NCBI GenBank assembly: GCA_963975935.1
Contig: CAXBIQ010000005.1
Span: 147,415 to 211,414 of the forward strand
DNA length: 64,000 bases
Origin: Planktosalinus sp963975935
Lineage (GTDB): Bacteria > Bacteroidota > Bacteroidia > Flavobacteriales > Flavobacteriaceae
Reading direction: 5' to 3'
Shown: in pieces, positions 8,105 through 16,552 of the stretch
Position numbering within the stretch: position 1 is the first letter of the stretch
Layout: every line of letters starts with the position of its first letter
Made by a program: the position numbers and the translations under genes
Notes under the pieces: model-generated
What the model was told of the DNA's origin: nothing
What the model saw: only the letters and a program-made list of their open reading frames with translations
The model's database searches: none

Positions 8105-9874
8105 ATGGAACAAACAATTGTTTTTGTGACCTTGGGGATTTCACTTATTCTGTTTATCTGGAACAAACTAAGGTATGATGTTGTTGCTTTTTTTGCTTTA
8201 ATCACATTAGTATTATTTCAAATTATTTCTTCAGATCTGGCTTTTTCAGGTTTAAGCCACCCCGCTGTCATCACTGTTGCTGCAGTTTTGATAATCAGTA
8301 AAGGATTGCAATTTTCCGGCTTGGTAGATGTTATCGTAAACTGGATTAGCAGAGTGTCAGAACTCCTTTGGATACAAATTATTTTACTCTCGGTAATTGT
8401 GGCTTTTGCTTCTGCTTTTATAAACAACATTGGGGCCCTGGCCATCATTATGCCTGTTGCCTTGCATCTCTCAAGAAAATATAGCTTTTCACCTTCGGTG
8501 ATTTTAATGCCATTAGCTTTTGCTTCCATTTTAGGCGGAATGATGACCTTGATTGGAACCCCGCCAAACATAATAATATCCACTTTCAGGGAAGAAGCTG
8601 TTGGGGAACGGTTTGGGATGTTTGATTTTGCACCTGTGGGTATTATCCTTACTGTTATTTGCTTGCTTTATGTAACCCTTATCGGATGGCGCTTCCTCCC
8701 CAAAAGACAATCTGGTGAGACCACAGGCAATATGTTTGAAATCGAAAACTATATAACCGAAGTCGTTGTTTCGGAAGATTCAGAATTATTGGGAATACCA
8801 AATTCTAAAGTAAATGAACTACTGGAAACAGATGTAAACATTCTGGGGATTTTAAGAAATGGAATACGCATGCACGTTCCATCAAAATGGGAAGAATTCC
8901 GATTAAACGATATTGTCATTTTAGAAGCAGATACAGATGAACTTAAAACCTTTCTAAAGAAATCCAAAACCACCCTGGCTGAAGGAAAACGCTTAAGAGA
9001 TACGGCCAAAGGCTCTGAAGACATCCAAACATTGGAAGCAATAGTTTTACCAAATTCACCTTTGATAGGAAAAACAGTAACTGATTACCGTATAAGACGA
9101 CAGTATCAAATCAATGTGCTTGCCGTGGGAAGACAAGACCGAAAAATAAACAAGAGTATTTCTAAAATGCTATTAAAATCTGGTGACGTTCTTCTATTGC
9201 AAGGAGAACGCTGGAATATTCAGGAAGCTTTGAAAAATTTGGAATGTTTACCGCTTGCACAAAGAAACCTGACTATTGGGAGAAAAGATAAGATATTTGG
9301 TGCTTTAGCAATATTTTTACTCGCAATCATGCTCGTGGTTTCAGGTATTTTAAGGGTAGAGATTGCATTTTCCATAGCAGCGGTGGCAATGGTTGTTTCA
9401 AAAATTCTCCCTTTAAAAGAAGTGTATACCAGTATTGACTGGCCGGTTATTATTCTTCTTGCTGCAATGATTCCTGTAGGTACTGCATTTGAAACCAGCG
9501 GAGGGGCAGAGACCATTACTAATTTAATACTCGCCTACGGAAGTGATCAACCGGTATGGTTACTTGCCGGAATGTTAATGGTGACCACAATCTTGCTTTC
9601 AGACATCATAAACAACTCTGCAACAGTCGTCCTTATGGCGCCCATAGCGATCCAGATTGCCAATAACCTGAACCTTTCACCAGACCCATTTTTGATGATT
9701 GTTGCGGTTGCTGGTTCCTGTGCTTTTTTAACACCCATTGGGCATCATTCCAGCACACTGGTTATGGGTCCCGGCGGATATAAATATAGTGACTACTGGA
9801 AAATGGGATTACCTCTAACTTTGGCAATTATATTTATTGGTGTACCTTTAATACTTTATTTCTGGCCGGTGTAA
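8105..9874 (+). CDS. SLC13/DASS-like permease with two RCK_C domains
   Basis: A 589-residue inner-membrane anion transporter. Two sets of membrane helices (about 1-200 and 400-589) flank a cytoplasmic insert holding two TrkA-C/RCK_C modules (about 214-292 and 308-388), which usually bind small ligands and gate transport. The repeated NNIGALAI and NNSATVVL segments, each followed by a TPIG/GTPPN-type hairpin, are the signature of the ArsB/NhaD/SLC13 superfamily. The substrate could be sulfate, a dicarboxylate or another anion; the sequence does not settle it. The DUF202 gene follows after 9 bp. Confidence 0.9.
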   Translation: MEQTIVFVTLGISLILFIWNKLRYDVVAFFALITLVLFQIISSDLAFSGLSHPAVITVAAVLIISKGLQFSGLVDVIVNWISRVSELLWIQIILLSVIVAFASAFINNIGALAIIMPVALHLSRKYSFSPSVILMPLAFASILGGMMTLIGTPPNIIISTFREEAVGERFGMFDFAPVGIILTVICLLYVTLIGWRFLPKRQSGETTGNMFEIENYITEVVVSEDSELLGIPNSKVNELLETDVNILGILRNGIRMHVPSKWEEFRLNDIVILEADTDELKTFLKKSKTTLAEGKRLRDTAKGSEDIQTLEAIVLPNSPLIGKTVTDYRIRRQYQINVLAVGRQDRKINKSISKMLLKSGDVLLLQGERWNIQEALKNLECLPLAQRNLTIGRKDKIFGALAIFLLAIMLVVSGILRVEIAFSIAAVAMVVSKILPLKEVYTSIDWPVIILLAAMIPVGTAFETSGGAETITNLILAYGSDQPVWLLAGMLMVTTILLSDIINNSATVVLMAPIAIQIANNLNLSPDPFLMIVAVAGSCAFLTPIGHHSSTLVMGPGGYKYSDYWKMGLPLTLAIIFIGVPLILYFWPV

Positions 9875-9883
9875 ATTTTAGTG

Positions 9884-10222
9884 ATGAAGAGAATTAATAT
9901 CATACCCAAACCCAAGTATTTTAGAAACAGGGAAAAAATCATACTCCGTGATTTTCTGGCGATGGAGCGCACCTCATTAGCAAACGAGCGCACGTTGTTT
10001 TCCTATATCAGGGCCTCTCTTTATATGGCGATTGGTGGGGTTGCTATCCTTGAATATGAAGGCTTCGCATCCTTTAACTGGCTGAGTTATGTTGTTTTTG
10101 GACTTAGTTTTATTCTGATTTTTATTGGTATTTTCAGATACAGAAGATTGAAGAAAAAATTGGACACCTATTACCGTACCATGAATATTGTCCCGGAAAA
10201 AACACAGGAAAACCCGAAATAA
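9884..10222 (+). CDS. DUF202 (YidH-like) inner-membrane protein
   Basis: A 112-residue protein with the DUF202 hallmark MERTSLANERTLFSYIR next to the first of two membrane helices (about 46-65 and 70-90). I chose the ATG at 9884 over the GTG at 9881. DUF202 proteins are small inner-membrane proteins of unclear role. It lies 9 bp after the SLC13-like permease and is very probably co-transcribed with it. It converges tail to tail with pgi with no gap, so the two transcripts probably overlap. Confidence 0.88.
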   Translation: MKRINIIPKPKYFRNREKIILRDFLAMERTSLANERTLFSYIRASLYMAIGGVAILEYEGFASFNWLSYVVFGLSFILIFIGIFRYRRLKKKLDTYYRTMNIVPEKTQENPK

Positions 10223-11788
10223 TTAGTGGTTTTTTGTTCTATCAATCAATCTCGAAGTGGAAGAATGCACGTTGACTTTTGAATTTCCCTGCAAAGCATC
10301 TAAAGTTCCCTTTGCCAGTTCTTTTCCCAGCTCCACACCCCATTGATCATAACTATAAATATTCCAGATTACACCCTGAACAAAAAGCTTGTGTTCATAA
10401 AGAGCAATCAGGGCGCCCAGATTTTCAGGGGTTAACTGATGTATCAAAAGGGTGTTTGATGGATGGTTGCCGTCAAACATTCGGTAAGGGCTCTCAATGT
10501 CCTCCCCCACAGTTCCATTTAAAAGGGCTTCAGATTGTGCGAAGCAATTGGCTAAAAGTATTTCCTGATGCGGGTCATCTTTGTGCAGCGCTTTCGCGAA
10601 AGCGATAAAATCAACCGGAATCAGTTTTGTCCCCTGATGCAGCAACTGAAAAAAGGCGTGTTGCGCATTGGAGCCGGTACTTCCCCATATAATATTCCCG
10701 GTTTGATAGGTTACGGGATGACCGCTTCTGTCCACTTGTTTGCCATTGCTTTCCATAAAAGCTTGTTGCAAAAAAGGAACAAACTTTGAAAGATAGTGCG
10801 AATAAGGAACCACAGCTTCGGTTTCAGACTCATAAAAATTGTTGTACCACACTGAAATCAGGGCGAGCATCACAGGCATATTTTCTTGAAATGGTGTGTC
10901 CTTAAAATGCAGGTCCATCTGGTGGGCTCCCCTTAAAATTTTTTCAAAATTGGGAAAACCCACTGCACAGCAAATGGACAAGCCTACTGCGCTCCATAAC
11001 GAAAAACGACCGCCTACCCAGTCCCACATCGGGAAGATATTTTCTGGGGCGATTCCAAAATTTTCCACTTCTTTTATGTTAGTGGACACCGCAACAAAAT
11101 GAGCTTCAATATCCAGCAGCGTTGCCTTTTGTAAAAACCAGTTTCTCACCGTGGAGGCATTGGTAATAGTCTCCTGAGTGGTAAATGTTTTTGAAACGAT
11201 GATAAAAAGCGTGGTCTCCCTGTCCAGTTTTTTTAAAACTTCCTGAACGTGGTCACCATCCACATTGGAAATAAAATGAACCCGCAAATGATTCCTGTAA
11301 TAACCAAGGGCTTCTGTGACCATTTGTGGGCCCAAATCGCTTCCGCCGATGCCAATATTTACCACATCTGTTATGGGTTTGCCGGAGTATCCTTTCCAGG
11401 TTTTATCGATAATGCGTTTTGAAAAGACCCGCATTTTTTTGAGGGTCTGTTTGACCTCTTTGGGCATAGCGTCAAAATCCCGCAACCTGGTATGACCCAC
11501 CGCACGGTCTTCTGTTTGATTAATTTTTTCACCGGCAAATTGTGCTGCTATGGCCTCCTCTAATCTGACTTCTTCTGTAAGCTGAAGCAACAATTCAATC
11601 GTTTGAGGGGATATCCTGTTTTTGGAATAATCCAGGTAAAAGTCCTGCCAACTGATTGAAAAACGATTAGCACGGCCGGAGTCCTCATCAAAATAATGTT
11701 GCATTTTTTGGTCCTGTACCGTTGCAAAATGTTTCTTTAGCCCGGCCCAGGCTTTTGTGGTGACAGGATTTATAGCGGGAAAACTCAT
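10223..11788 (-). CDS. pgi: Glucose-6-phosphate isomerase
   Basis: A 521-residue cytoplasmic enzyme that interconverts glucose-6-phosphate and fructose-6-phosphate. The active-site segments are present: the sugar-phosphate loop GIGGSDLGP, the catalytic Glu in MESNGKQVD, the His in NAQHAFFQL, and the Lys in QWGVELGK. It is the last gene of the pfkA-gapA-kinase-pgi operon, and its start overlaps the kinase gene by 4 bp. A 16-bp perfect palindrome (10589-10604) lies inside the reading frame without disrupting it. Confidence 0.97.
   Translation of the reverse strand: MSFPAINPVTTKAWAGLKKHFATVQDQKMQHYFDEDSGRANRFSISWQDFYLDYSKNRISPQTIELLLQLTEEVRLEEAIAAQFAGEKINQTEDRAVGHTRLRDFDAMPKEVKQTLKKMRVFSKRIIDKTWKGYSGKPITDVVNIGIGGSDLGPQMVTEALGYYRNHLRVHFISNVDGDHVQEVLKKLDRETTLFIIVSKTFTTQETITNASTVRNWFLQKATLLDIEAHFVAVSTNIKEVENFGIAPENIFPMWDWVGGRFSLWSAVGLSICCAVGFPNFEKILRGAHQMDLHFKDTPFQENMPVMLALISVWYNNFYESETEAVVPYSHYLSKFVPFLQQAFMESNGKQVDRSGHPVTYQTGNIIWGSTGSNAQHAFFQLLHQGTKLIPVDFIAFAKALHKDDPHQEILLANCFAQSEALLNGTVGEDIESPYRMFDGNHPSNTLLIHQLTPENLGALIALYEHKLFVQGVIWNIYSYDQWGVELGKELAKGTLDALQGNSKVNVHSSTSRLIDRTKNH
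10589..10604. repeat. Iterated palindrome CGCTTTCGCGAAAGCG
   Basis: A perfect 16-bp palindrome inside pgi. The TTTCGCGAAAGCG part recurs in the tolC-like gene (20238-20250), and a one-mismatch copy lies in the M14 gene near 1528-1540. Confidence 0.7.
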
Positions 11789-12642
11789 GCGTTCAATTTG
11801 TTTTTTTTGTAATATTCAATCAGTCCGTCAATGGGTCTTTGGACGACCTTGCCCGGCTCGAGGTTGTACCTTTTGAGACAATCCCGGATAATGTCTTTTG
11901 AAAAATGGGCAATAGACCCAATAAAATGAATGGGAACCTGTTGGGCTTCCTTAAAACACAATATTCTGTATTCTATGAATTTCAATACCCCTTCACTAAT
12001 CAGGTTGTAAAAATAACCATTTACTTCGTCCCTTGTGAAAATAAATTCGGCAAAGGATGCCAGATAACTGTTTGGATTGGGTTTCTGGTATAAATTGGTT
12101 TTGATCACATCAGGATTCAGGTCAAATCGTTTTTCAAAATCAAACGCAATTTGTAAAGGCATTTTTTTGTAAAAGTAATCCCTTAAGAGGCGTTTGCCAA
12201 AATAGTTTCCGCTGGCTTCATCCATTAAAATAAACCCTAGGGAAGCCACTTTTGTTTTCACGGTTTTCCCATCAAAATAACAACTGTTTGAGCCGGTTCC
12301 AAAAATACAGACAATTCCCGGCTTGTCTGTCACTGCAAGGGCTGCAGCGACCATATCTTCATTTATGGTAACTGTAGCTTTTGTAAAAAGAAACTCAAGT
12401 GTTTTTTGTAAAATTGCACTGGGTGTTTTTGTACCACATCCGGCACCGTAAAAGTCCAGGACCTCAACGGTTTCAAAAACCTGTTGAAGGTTCTGGTTTT
12501 CCTGAATACGAACAATCAGTTCCTCTTCCGGAACAACAGTAGGGTTGAGCCCTGATGTGCGGGTTGAGAAAAGTTGATTGCCTGCATCGTCAAGCAGTAC
12601 CCAGTCACATTTTGTAGAGCCGCCGTCTGCGATTAATGTCAT
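11785..12642 (-). CDS. N-acetylglucosamine-kinase-like (BadF/BadG family) sugar kinase
   Basis: A 285-residue ASKHA-fold kinase. The phosphate-1 loop (ADGGSTKCDW), the connect and phosphate-2 region (FGTGSNSCYF) and the MDEASGNYFG segment are typical of the BadF/BadG/BcrA/BcrD family to which bacterial N-acetylglucosamine kinases belong. It probably phosphorylates an amino sugar, and its position between gapA and pgi fits feeding salvaged sugars into glycolysis. The start follows the gapA stop by 3 bp and the end overlaps pgi by 4 bp. The exact substrate is inferred. Confidence 0.88.
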   Translation of the reverse strand: MTLIADGGSTKCDWVLLDDAGNQLFSTRTSGLNPTVVPEEELIVRIQENQNLQQVFETVEVLDFYGAGCGTKTPSAILQKTLEFLFTKATVTINEDMVAAALAVTDKPGIVCIFGTGSNSCYFDGKTVKTKVASLGFILMDEASGNYFGKRLLRDYFYKKMPLQIAFDFEKRFDLNPDVIKTNLYQKPNPNSYLASFAEFIFTRDEVNGYFYNLISEGVLKFIEYRILCFKEAQQVPIHFIGSIAHFSKDIIRDCLKRYNLEPGKVVQRPIDGLIEYYKKNKLNA

Positions 12643-12645
12643 AGA

Positions 12646-13644
12646 TTACAATTTAGCAACGTGTTCTGCCAGGTCAACCAACTTGGCCGAATAGCCATAC
12701 TCGTTGTCATACCACGCTACTAACTTAAAGAAATTATCGTTAAGGGCAATGCTGGCTTCGGCATCAAATGTGCAAATGTGCTCGTCTGAAACAAAGTCCT
12801 GTGAAACCACGGCTTCATCAGTATAAGCAACCAATCCTTTGTAGGCTCCATTTGCTGCCTCTTTCATCACTTTTTTAACGTCATCAAAAGAAGCCCCCTT
12901 TTCAGTTCGCACCGTTAAATCTACAACAGAAACATTGGCTGTGGGAACCCTGAAAGCCATGCCCGTGAGTTTTCCTTTAAGTTCGGGGATTACTTTGGTC
13001 ACTGCTTTTGCGGCTCCTGTTGATGCCGGGATAATGTTGATTAAAGCACTGCGTCCTGCTCGGTAATCTTTTTTTGAAGGACCGTCAACGGTGAGTTGGG
13101 AGGCTGTTGTGGCATGAACCGTGGTCATCAGGCCTTCAACAATGCCAAATTCGTCGTGAATGATTTTGGCTAAAGGCGCCAGACAGTTTGTCGTACAAGA
13201 AGCATTGGACACGATGGTGTCTTCAGCTTTGGCTTCTTTGTGATTGACGCCCATCACAAACATGTGGGCATCTTTGGATGGCGCAGAGATTACCACTTTT
13301 TTTGCACCGGCTTTGATGTGTTTGTAAGCATCATCTTTAAGAGTGAAAAAACCTGTGCATTCAATGATGATGTCTGCACCGGCTTCATTCCACTTTAAGT
13401 TTTCAGGGTCGCGGTCTGCGGTAACCCTTATTTTTTTTCCATTTACGATAAGATGGCCGTCTTTGGTCGAAACCTCTCCATCAAATCTTCCGTGAACAGA
13501 GTCATATTTTAAAAGATACGCCAGGTGATTCACTTCAAGTAAATCATTGACGGCCACGACCGCTATGTCTTTTCTTTGTTCTGCAATCCTTAATACCAGT
13601 CTTCCAATGCGGCCAAAGCCGTTTATTCCTATTTTTATACTCAT
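12646..13644 (-). CDS. gapA: Glyceraldehyde-3-phosphate dehydrogenase, type I
   Basis: A 332-residue NAD-dependent enzyme. It has the Rossmann start GINGFGRIGR, the Asp in VAVNDLLEVN that selects NAD over NADP, the catalytic SNASCTTNCLAPL segment and the C-terminal WYDNEYGYS. It converts glyceraldehyde-3-phosphate to 1,3-bisphosphoglycerate. It lies 11 bp after pfkA, the usual flavobacterial order. Confidence 0.97.
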   Translation of the reverse strand: MSIKIGINGFGRIGRLVLRIAEQRKDIAVVAVNDLLEVNHLAYLLKYDSVHGRFDGEVSTKDGHLIVNGKKIRVTADRDPENLKWNEAGADIIIECTGFFTLKDDAYKHIKAGAKKVVISAPSKDAHMFVMGVNHKEAKAEDTIVSNASCTTNCLAPLAKIIHDEFGIVEGLMTTVHATTASQLTVDGPSKKDYRAGRSALINIIPASTGAAKAVTKVIPELKGKLTGMAFRVPTANVSVVDLTVRTEKGASFDDVKKVMKEAANGAYKGLVAYTDEAVVSQDFVSDEHICTFDAEASIALNDNFFKLVAWYDNEYGYSAKLVDLAEHVAKL

Positions 13645-13655
13645 AAATTTTATTT

Positions 13656-14642
13656 TTAAATCGATGTTATATCTGCAACCCTTATAAGTTCAAGGTCTAT
13701 TTTTTGTTGTGCCTTAATCGCTTCTTCAAAAGAGACGTGCACCATTTTATTGTTTTGTGTACCAATCATGATATCTCGTTTGCCGTCCAAAAGAGCATCG
13801 ACGGCCGCCACTCCCATTCGGCTTGCCAGCACACGGTCATAACAGCTGGGTGAACCACCTCTTTGAACATGGCCCAATACCGTTACTCTAACGTCATAAC
13901 TTTCCATATTAGTCTTGATGAATTCAGCCAATTCAAAGATGTTTTTGCCAATTTGGTCTCCTTCAGATACCACGATGATACTGGAGGTTTTTCCGGATTT
14001 TCGGCTGCGTTCAAGGGACTCAATGAGACGGTCTTTTCCCATATCTTCCTCGGGAATGAGGATTTCTTCTGCTCCCGCGCCTATTCCTGCATTCAAAGCG
14101 ATATGGCCGGCATCCCGCCCCATGACTTCCACAAGAAAAAGGCGGTTATGGGAGTTTGCCGTATCCCTGATTTTATCAATGGCTTCGACAACAGTGTTTA
14201 ATGCGGTGTCATACCCAATGGTGTTGTCTGTGCCGTAAATGTCATTGTCTATGGTTCCGGGAAGCCCCACTATGGGAAAATCAAATTCCTTGATAAAAAT
14301 ACTCGCCCCTCTGAAGGTGCCGTCACCACCAATCGCAACAAGTGCATCTATACCTTCATTGACAAGGTTTTGATGGGCTTTTTCACGACCTTCTTTTTCC
14401 ATAAAGTCTTTGGAACGGGCAGATTTCAAGAACGTGCCTCCACGGTTAATCAGGTTTTTAACTGAGCGTGCGTCAAGTGTTCTGAAATCTCCTTCAATCA
14501 AACCCTGTAACCCCCTGAATACTCCCACACATTCAAGTCCGTGATAGGCACATGAACGCACAACGGCTCTGATGGCAGCATTCATTCCGGGAGAGTCACC
14601 GCCACTGGTGAGCACTGCAATTTTTTGAAGTTTTTTTGTCAT
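13656..14642 (-). CDS. pfkA: ATP-dependent 6-phosphofructokinase
   Basis: A 328-residue group A phosphofructokinase. It carries the ATP-binding GGDSPGMNAAIR start, GGDGTFRGA (Gly in the position typical of ATP-using rather than PPi-using enzymes), and the catalytic PGTIDNDIYGTD loop. It commits fructose-6-phosphate to glycolysis and heads the four-gene glycolytic operon. The 5' side holds an unusual structured element (14825-14933), about 180 bp upstream of the start codon. Confidence 0.97.
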   Translation of the reverse strand: MTKKLQKIAVLTSGGDSPGMNAAIRAVVRSCAYHGLECVGVFRGLQGLIEGDFRTLDARSVKNLINRGGTFLKSARSKDFMEKEGREKAHQNLVNEGIDALVAIGGDGTFRGASIFIKEFDFPIVGLPGTIDNDIYGTDNTIGYDTALNTVVEAIDKIRDTANSHNRLFLVEVMGRDAGHIALNAGIGAGAEEILIPEEDMGKDRLIESLERSRKSGKTSSIIVVSEGDQIGKNIFELAEFIKTNMESYDVRVTVLGHVQRGGSPSCYDRVLASRMGVAAVDALLDGKRDIMIGTQNNKMVHVSFEEAIKAQQKIDLELIRVADITSI

Positions 14643-14996
14643 TATGTAAAGCTAAAGCAATTAACTGATTCCTGCAAAAAGTTATTCAATCTCTAACGTT
14701 TTTTAGTTGATGAGATTCTATACTTCCAAAAAGAGTATTCTTTTTTTTTTTACCACTATAAGGATTCCCGTAAGGAAAGCTCATCACTTCATTATACGTT
14801 TACCAAAATTTTATGGAGCAACCCTTTTAAAATGAAAATCCCCCCGGAATCGGCAGCCGGGGGTACCCCTGCCCCATCCCACATGATTATGGGGATAGTC
14901 TTTGGGATGTCTGGCAGGGTTTTCATTTTAAAATCTTCAAATCAAGTAGTTTATTTTCTGTAATTTTACAAGCAAACTTTTTGTTATTCCTAAACT
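14643..14996. other. Intergenic region between divergent pfkA and the Crp/Fnr gene
   Basis: 354 bp with no plausible coding frame. It contains a T-rich run (around 14741-14751), a minus-strand TAACTTTT stretch that may serve pfkA, a TAATTTTA stretch (14961-14968) that may serve the Crp/Fnr gene, and the 109-bp inverted-repeat element described separately. Confidence 0.6.
14825..14933. repeat. 109-bp element able to form a three-way junction
   Basis: The outer arms form a perfect 14-bp inverted repeat, TTTTAAAATGAAAA (14825-14838) with 14920-14933. Inside are CCCCCGG/CCGGGGG (14841-14847 with 14857-14863) and a second arm made of CCCTGCC/GGCAGGG (14867-14873 with 14913-14919) continued by CATCCCA/TGGGATG (14875-14881 with 14903-14909). 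All helices can form at once around a three-way junction. It is GC-rich against AT-rich flanks. It could be a structured RNA leader of pfkA, a MITE-like element, or a bidirectional terminator-like structure. Confidence 0.6.
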
Positions 14997-15632
14997 ATGA
15001 TTGAACTGCTGCATGAAAATTTCGGGGCCTTTTTCGAAGAATCTCTTTTAAAGGAAATTAATGAATCGGGGATTTATAAAGAAATTTCTGAGGGCGATCA
15101 ACTCATCGAGATCGGCACGTATGTAACGGCTATGCCCTTGCTTATTTCCGGTGCTGTCAAGGTGATGCGTGAAGATGATGACGGCGATGAGCTACTGCTT
15201 TATTTTTTGGAAAGAGGTGACACCTGTGCCATGACCTTAAGCTGTTGTCTGGGTCAAAAAAAGAGTGAGATCAGAGCTGTTGCTGAAACAGATACACGCA
15301 TTATTTTGATTCCTATACAGAAAATGGAAGAGTGGACTTCAAAATATAAAAGTTGGCGCAATTTTGTCTTTAACAGTTACCACAACCGCCTGAACGAAAT
15401 GCTCGAAACCATCGATAGCATTGCTTTTCTGAATATGGATGAACGTCTTTGGAAATACCTGCAGGAAAAAGCCAGAATCTCCAAGGGGAATGTTATATAT
15501 AATACCCATCAGGAGATTGCCTATGACCTGCACACCTCCAGGGTCGTTATTTCCCGTTTATTGAAAAAACTTGAAAAAAAAGGAAAGATTACATTGCAAC
15601 GCAATGCGATTAAAGTAATCAACGGATCTTAG
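14997..15632 (+). CDS. Crp/Fnr family transcriptional regulator with clustered cysteines
   Basis: A 211-residue DNA-binding regulator with an N-terminal cyclic-nucleotide-type beta-barrel (about 20-115), a long dimerisation helix and a C-terminal winged helix-turn-helix (recognition helix near the TSRVVISRLLKKL segment). Instead of an Fnr-type iron-sulfur motif it has three cysteines close together, C77, C83 and C84, which could sense persulfide, oxidant or nitric oxide (inference). It lies just upstream of sulfur genes, and three matching palindromes occur in this neighbourhood, so it is the obvious candidate regulator of them. Confidence 0.92.
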   Translation: MIELLHENFGAFFEESLLKEINESGIYKEISEGDQLIEIGTYVTAMPLLISGAVKVMREDDDGDELLLYFLERGDTCAMTLSCCLGQKKSEIRAVAETDTRIILIPIQKMEEWTSKYKSWRNFVFNSYHNRLNEMLETIDSIAFLNMDERLWKYLQEKARISKGNVIYNTHQEIAYDLHTSRVVISRLLKKLEKKGKITLQRNAIKVINGS

Positions 15633-15635
15633 GGG

Positions 15636-15649
15636 GTAACTTTTGTTAC
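15636..15649 (+). promoter_or_regulatory. Crp/Fnr-type operator 1 (TauE/rhodanese operon)
   Basis: GTAACTTTTGTTAC, a 5-4-5 palindrome. Its last base lies 22 bp before the -7 element TATCTTTG (15672-15679), which centres it near -43 for a start around 15686. That fits class II activation. Confidence 0.7.
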
Positions 15650-15671
15650 TTTGAAAAGGTGGTTACCACTT

Positions 15672-15679
15672 TATCTTTG
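15672..15679 (+). promoter_or_regulatory. -7 promoter element of the TauE/rhodanese operon
   Basis: TATCTTTG, an exact TAnnTTTG match, with a TTG 18 bp upstream (15651-15653). Because the start of transcription falls near 15686, the exporter gene must begin at 15699 or 15708, not at the upstream TTG codon. Confidence 0.7.
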
Positions 15680-15698
15680 TGTAAAATTAAATTTTGGA

Positions 15699-16502
15699 AT
15701 GGAGTTAATGGAAATTTTCGGCTATCTGGGTGCGCTGCTTATCGGGCTGGTTTTAGGCTTGATTGGTGGTGGCGGCTCCATCCTCACAGTTCCTGTATTG
15801 GTCTATTTTCTTGCTGTCAATCCCGTTACGGCTACTGCATATTCCCTTTTTGTTGTGGGGGTCTCGGCATTGGTAGGGGCCCTTCAGAACTTCCGTAAAG
15901 GAATGATCGATTTCAAAACGGCCATTGTGTTTTCCATCCCTGCCTTTATAGCAGTCTATATCACGCGCAGGTTTATTGTACCGGCAATCCCGGAAACTAT
16001 TGCAACAGTAGGTGACTTTATACTTACCAAAGACATCGGGATTATGGTGTTTTTTGCGGTTATTATGCTGCTGGCTGCCCTGTCAATGATATACAACAAA
16101 AGACCGGAACCCGAGCCCGGCACAAAAATTAAGTATAACTATCCGCTAATTGTCATAGAAGGGTTTGTAATCGGTATACTCACCGGGGTAGTAGGTGCCG
16201 GTGGTGGCTTTCTCATCATCCCGGCCCTGGTACTGCTTGCAAAACTCCCTATGAAAAAAGCAGTGGCTACCTCCTTGTTGATTATTGCAATCAAATCGCT
16301 GATAGGGTTTGTGGGTGACATTGAGACCATGAACATTGACTGGGGCTTTCTGATTACCTTTACCCTTTTGTCGGTTTTTGGTATCTTTGCAGGAGTTTGG
16401 CTGAACCGGTTTTTCAACAATAAAAAACTTAAAAAAGGATTTGGATGGTTTGTTTTGGCAATGGCAGCTTACATCCTTTTCAAAGAGTTTACACTGATAT
16501 AA
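15699..16502 (+). CDS. Sulfite exporter TauE/SafE family membrane protein
   Basis: A protein of about 267 residues from the ATG at 15699 (15708 is also possible) with about eight membrane helices. The two halves each carry the family's glycine-rich motif (GLIGGGGSILTVPVL and GVVGAGGGFLIIPALV). TauE/SafE proteins move sulfite, thiosulfate or organosulfonates across the inner membrane. Its position between a Crp/Fnr regulator and a persulfide-dioxygenase/rhodanese gene points to sulfite or thiosulfate made during sulfide or persulfide detoxification. The next gene follows after 50 bp. Confidence 0.93.
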   Translation: MELMEIFGYLGALLIGLVLGLIGGGGSILTVPVLVYFLAVNPVTATAYSLFVVGVSALVGALQNFRKGMIDFKTAIVFSIPAFIAVYITRRFIVPAIPETIATVGDFILTKDIGIMVFFAVIMLLAALSMIYNKRPEPEPGTKIKYNYPLIVIEGFVIGILTGVVGAGGGFLIIPALVLLAKLPMKKAVATSLLIIAIKSLIGFVGDIETMNIDWGFLITFTLLSVFGIFAGVWLNRFFNNKKLKKGFGWFVLAMAAYILFKEFTLI

Positions 16503-16552
16503 ACAAAATTAAAACAGGAAACAGCACAAGTGTTTTCACGAAATATACTACT

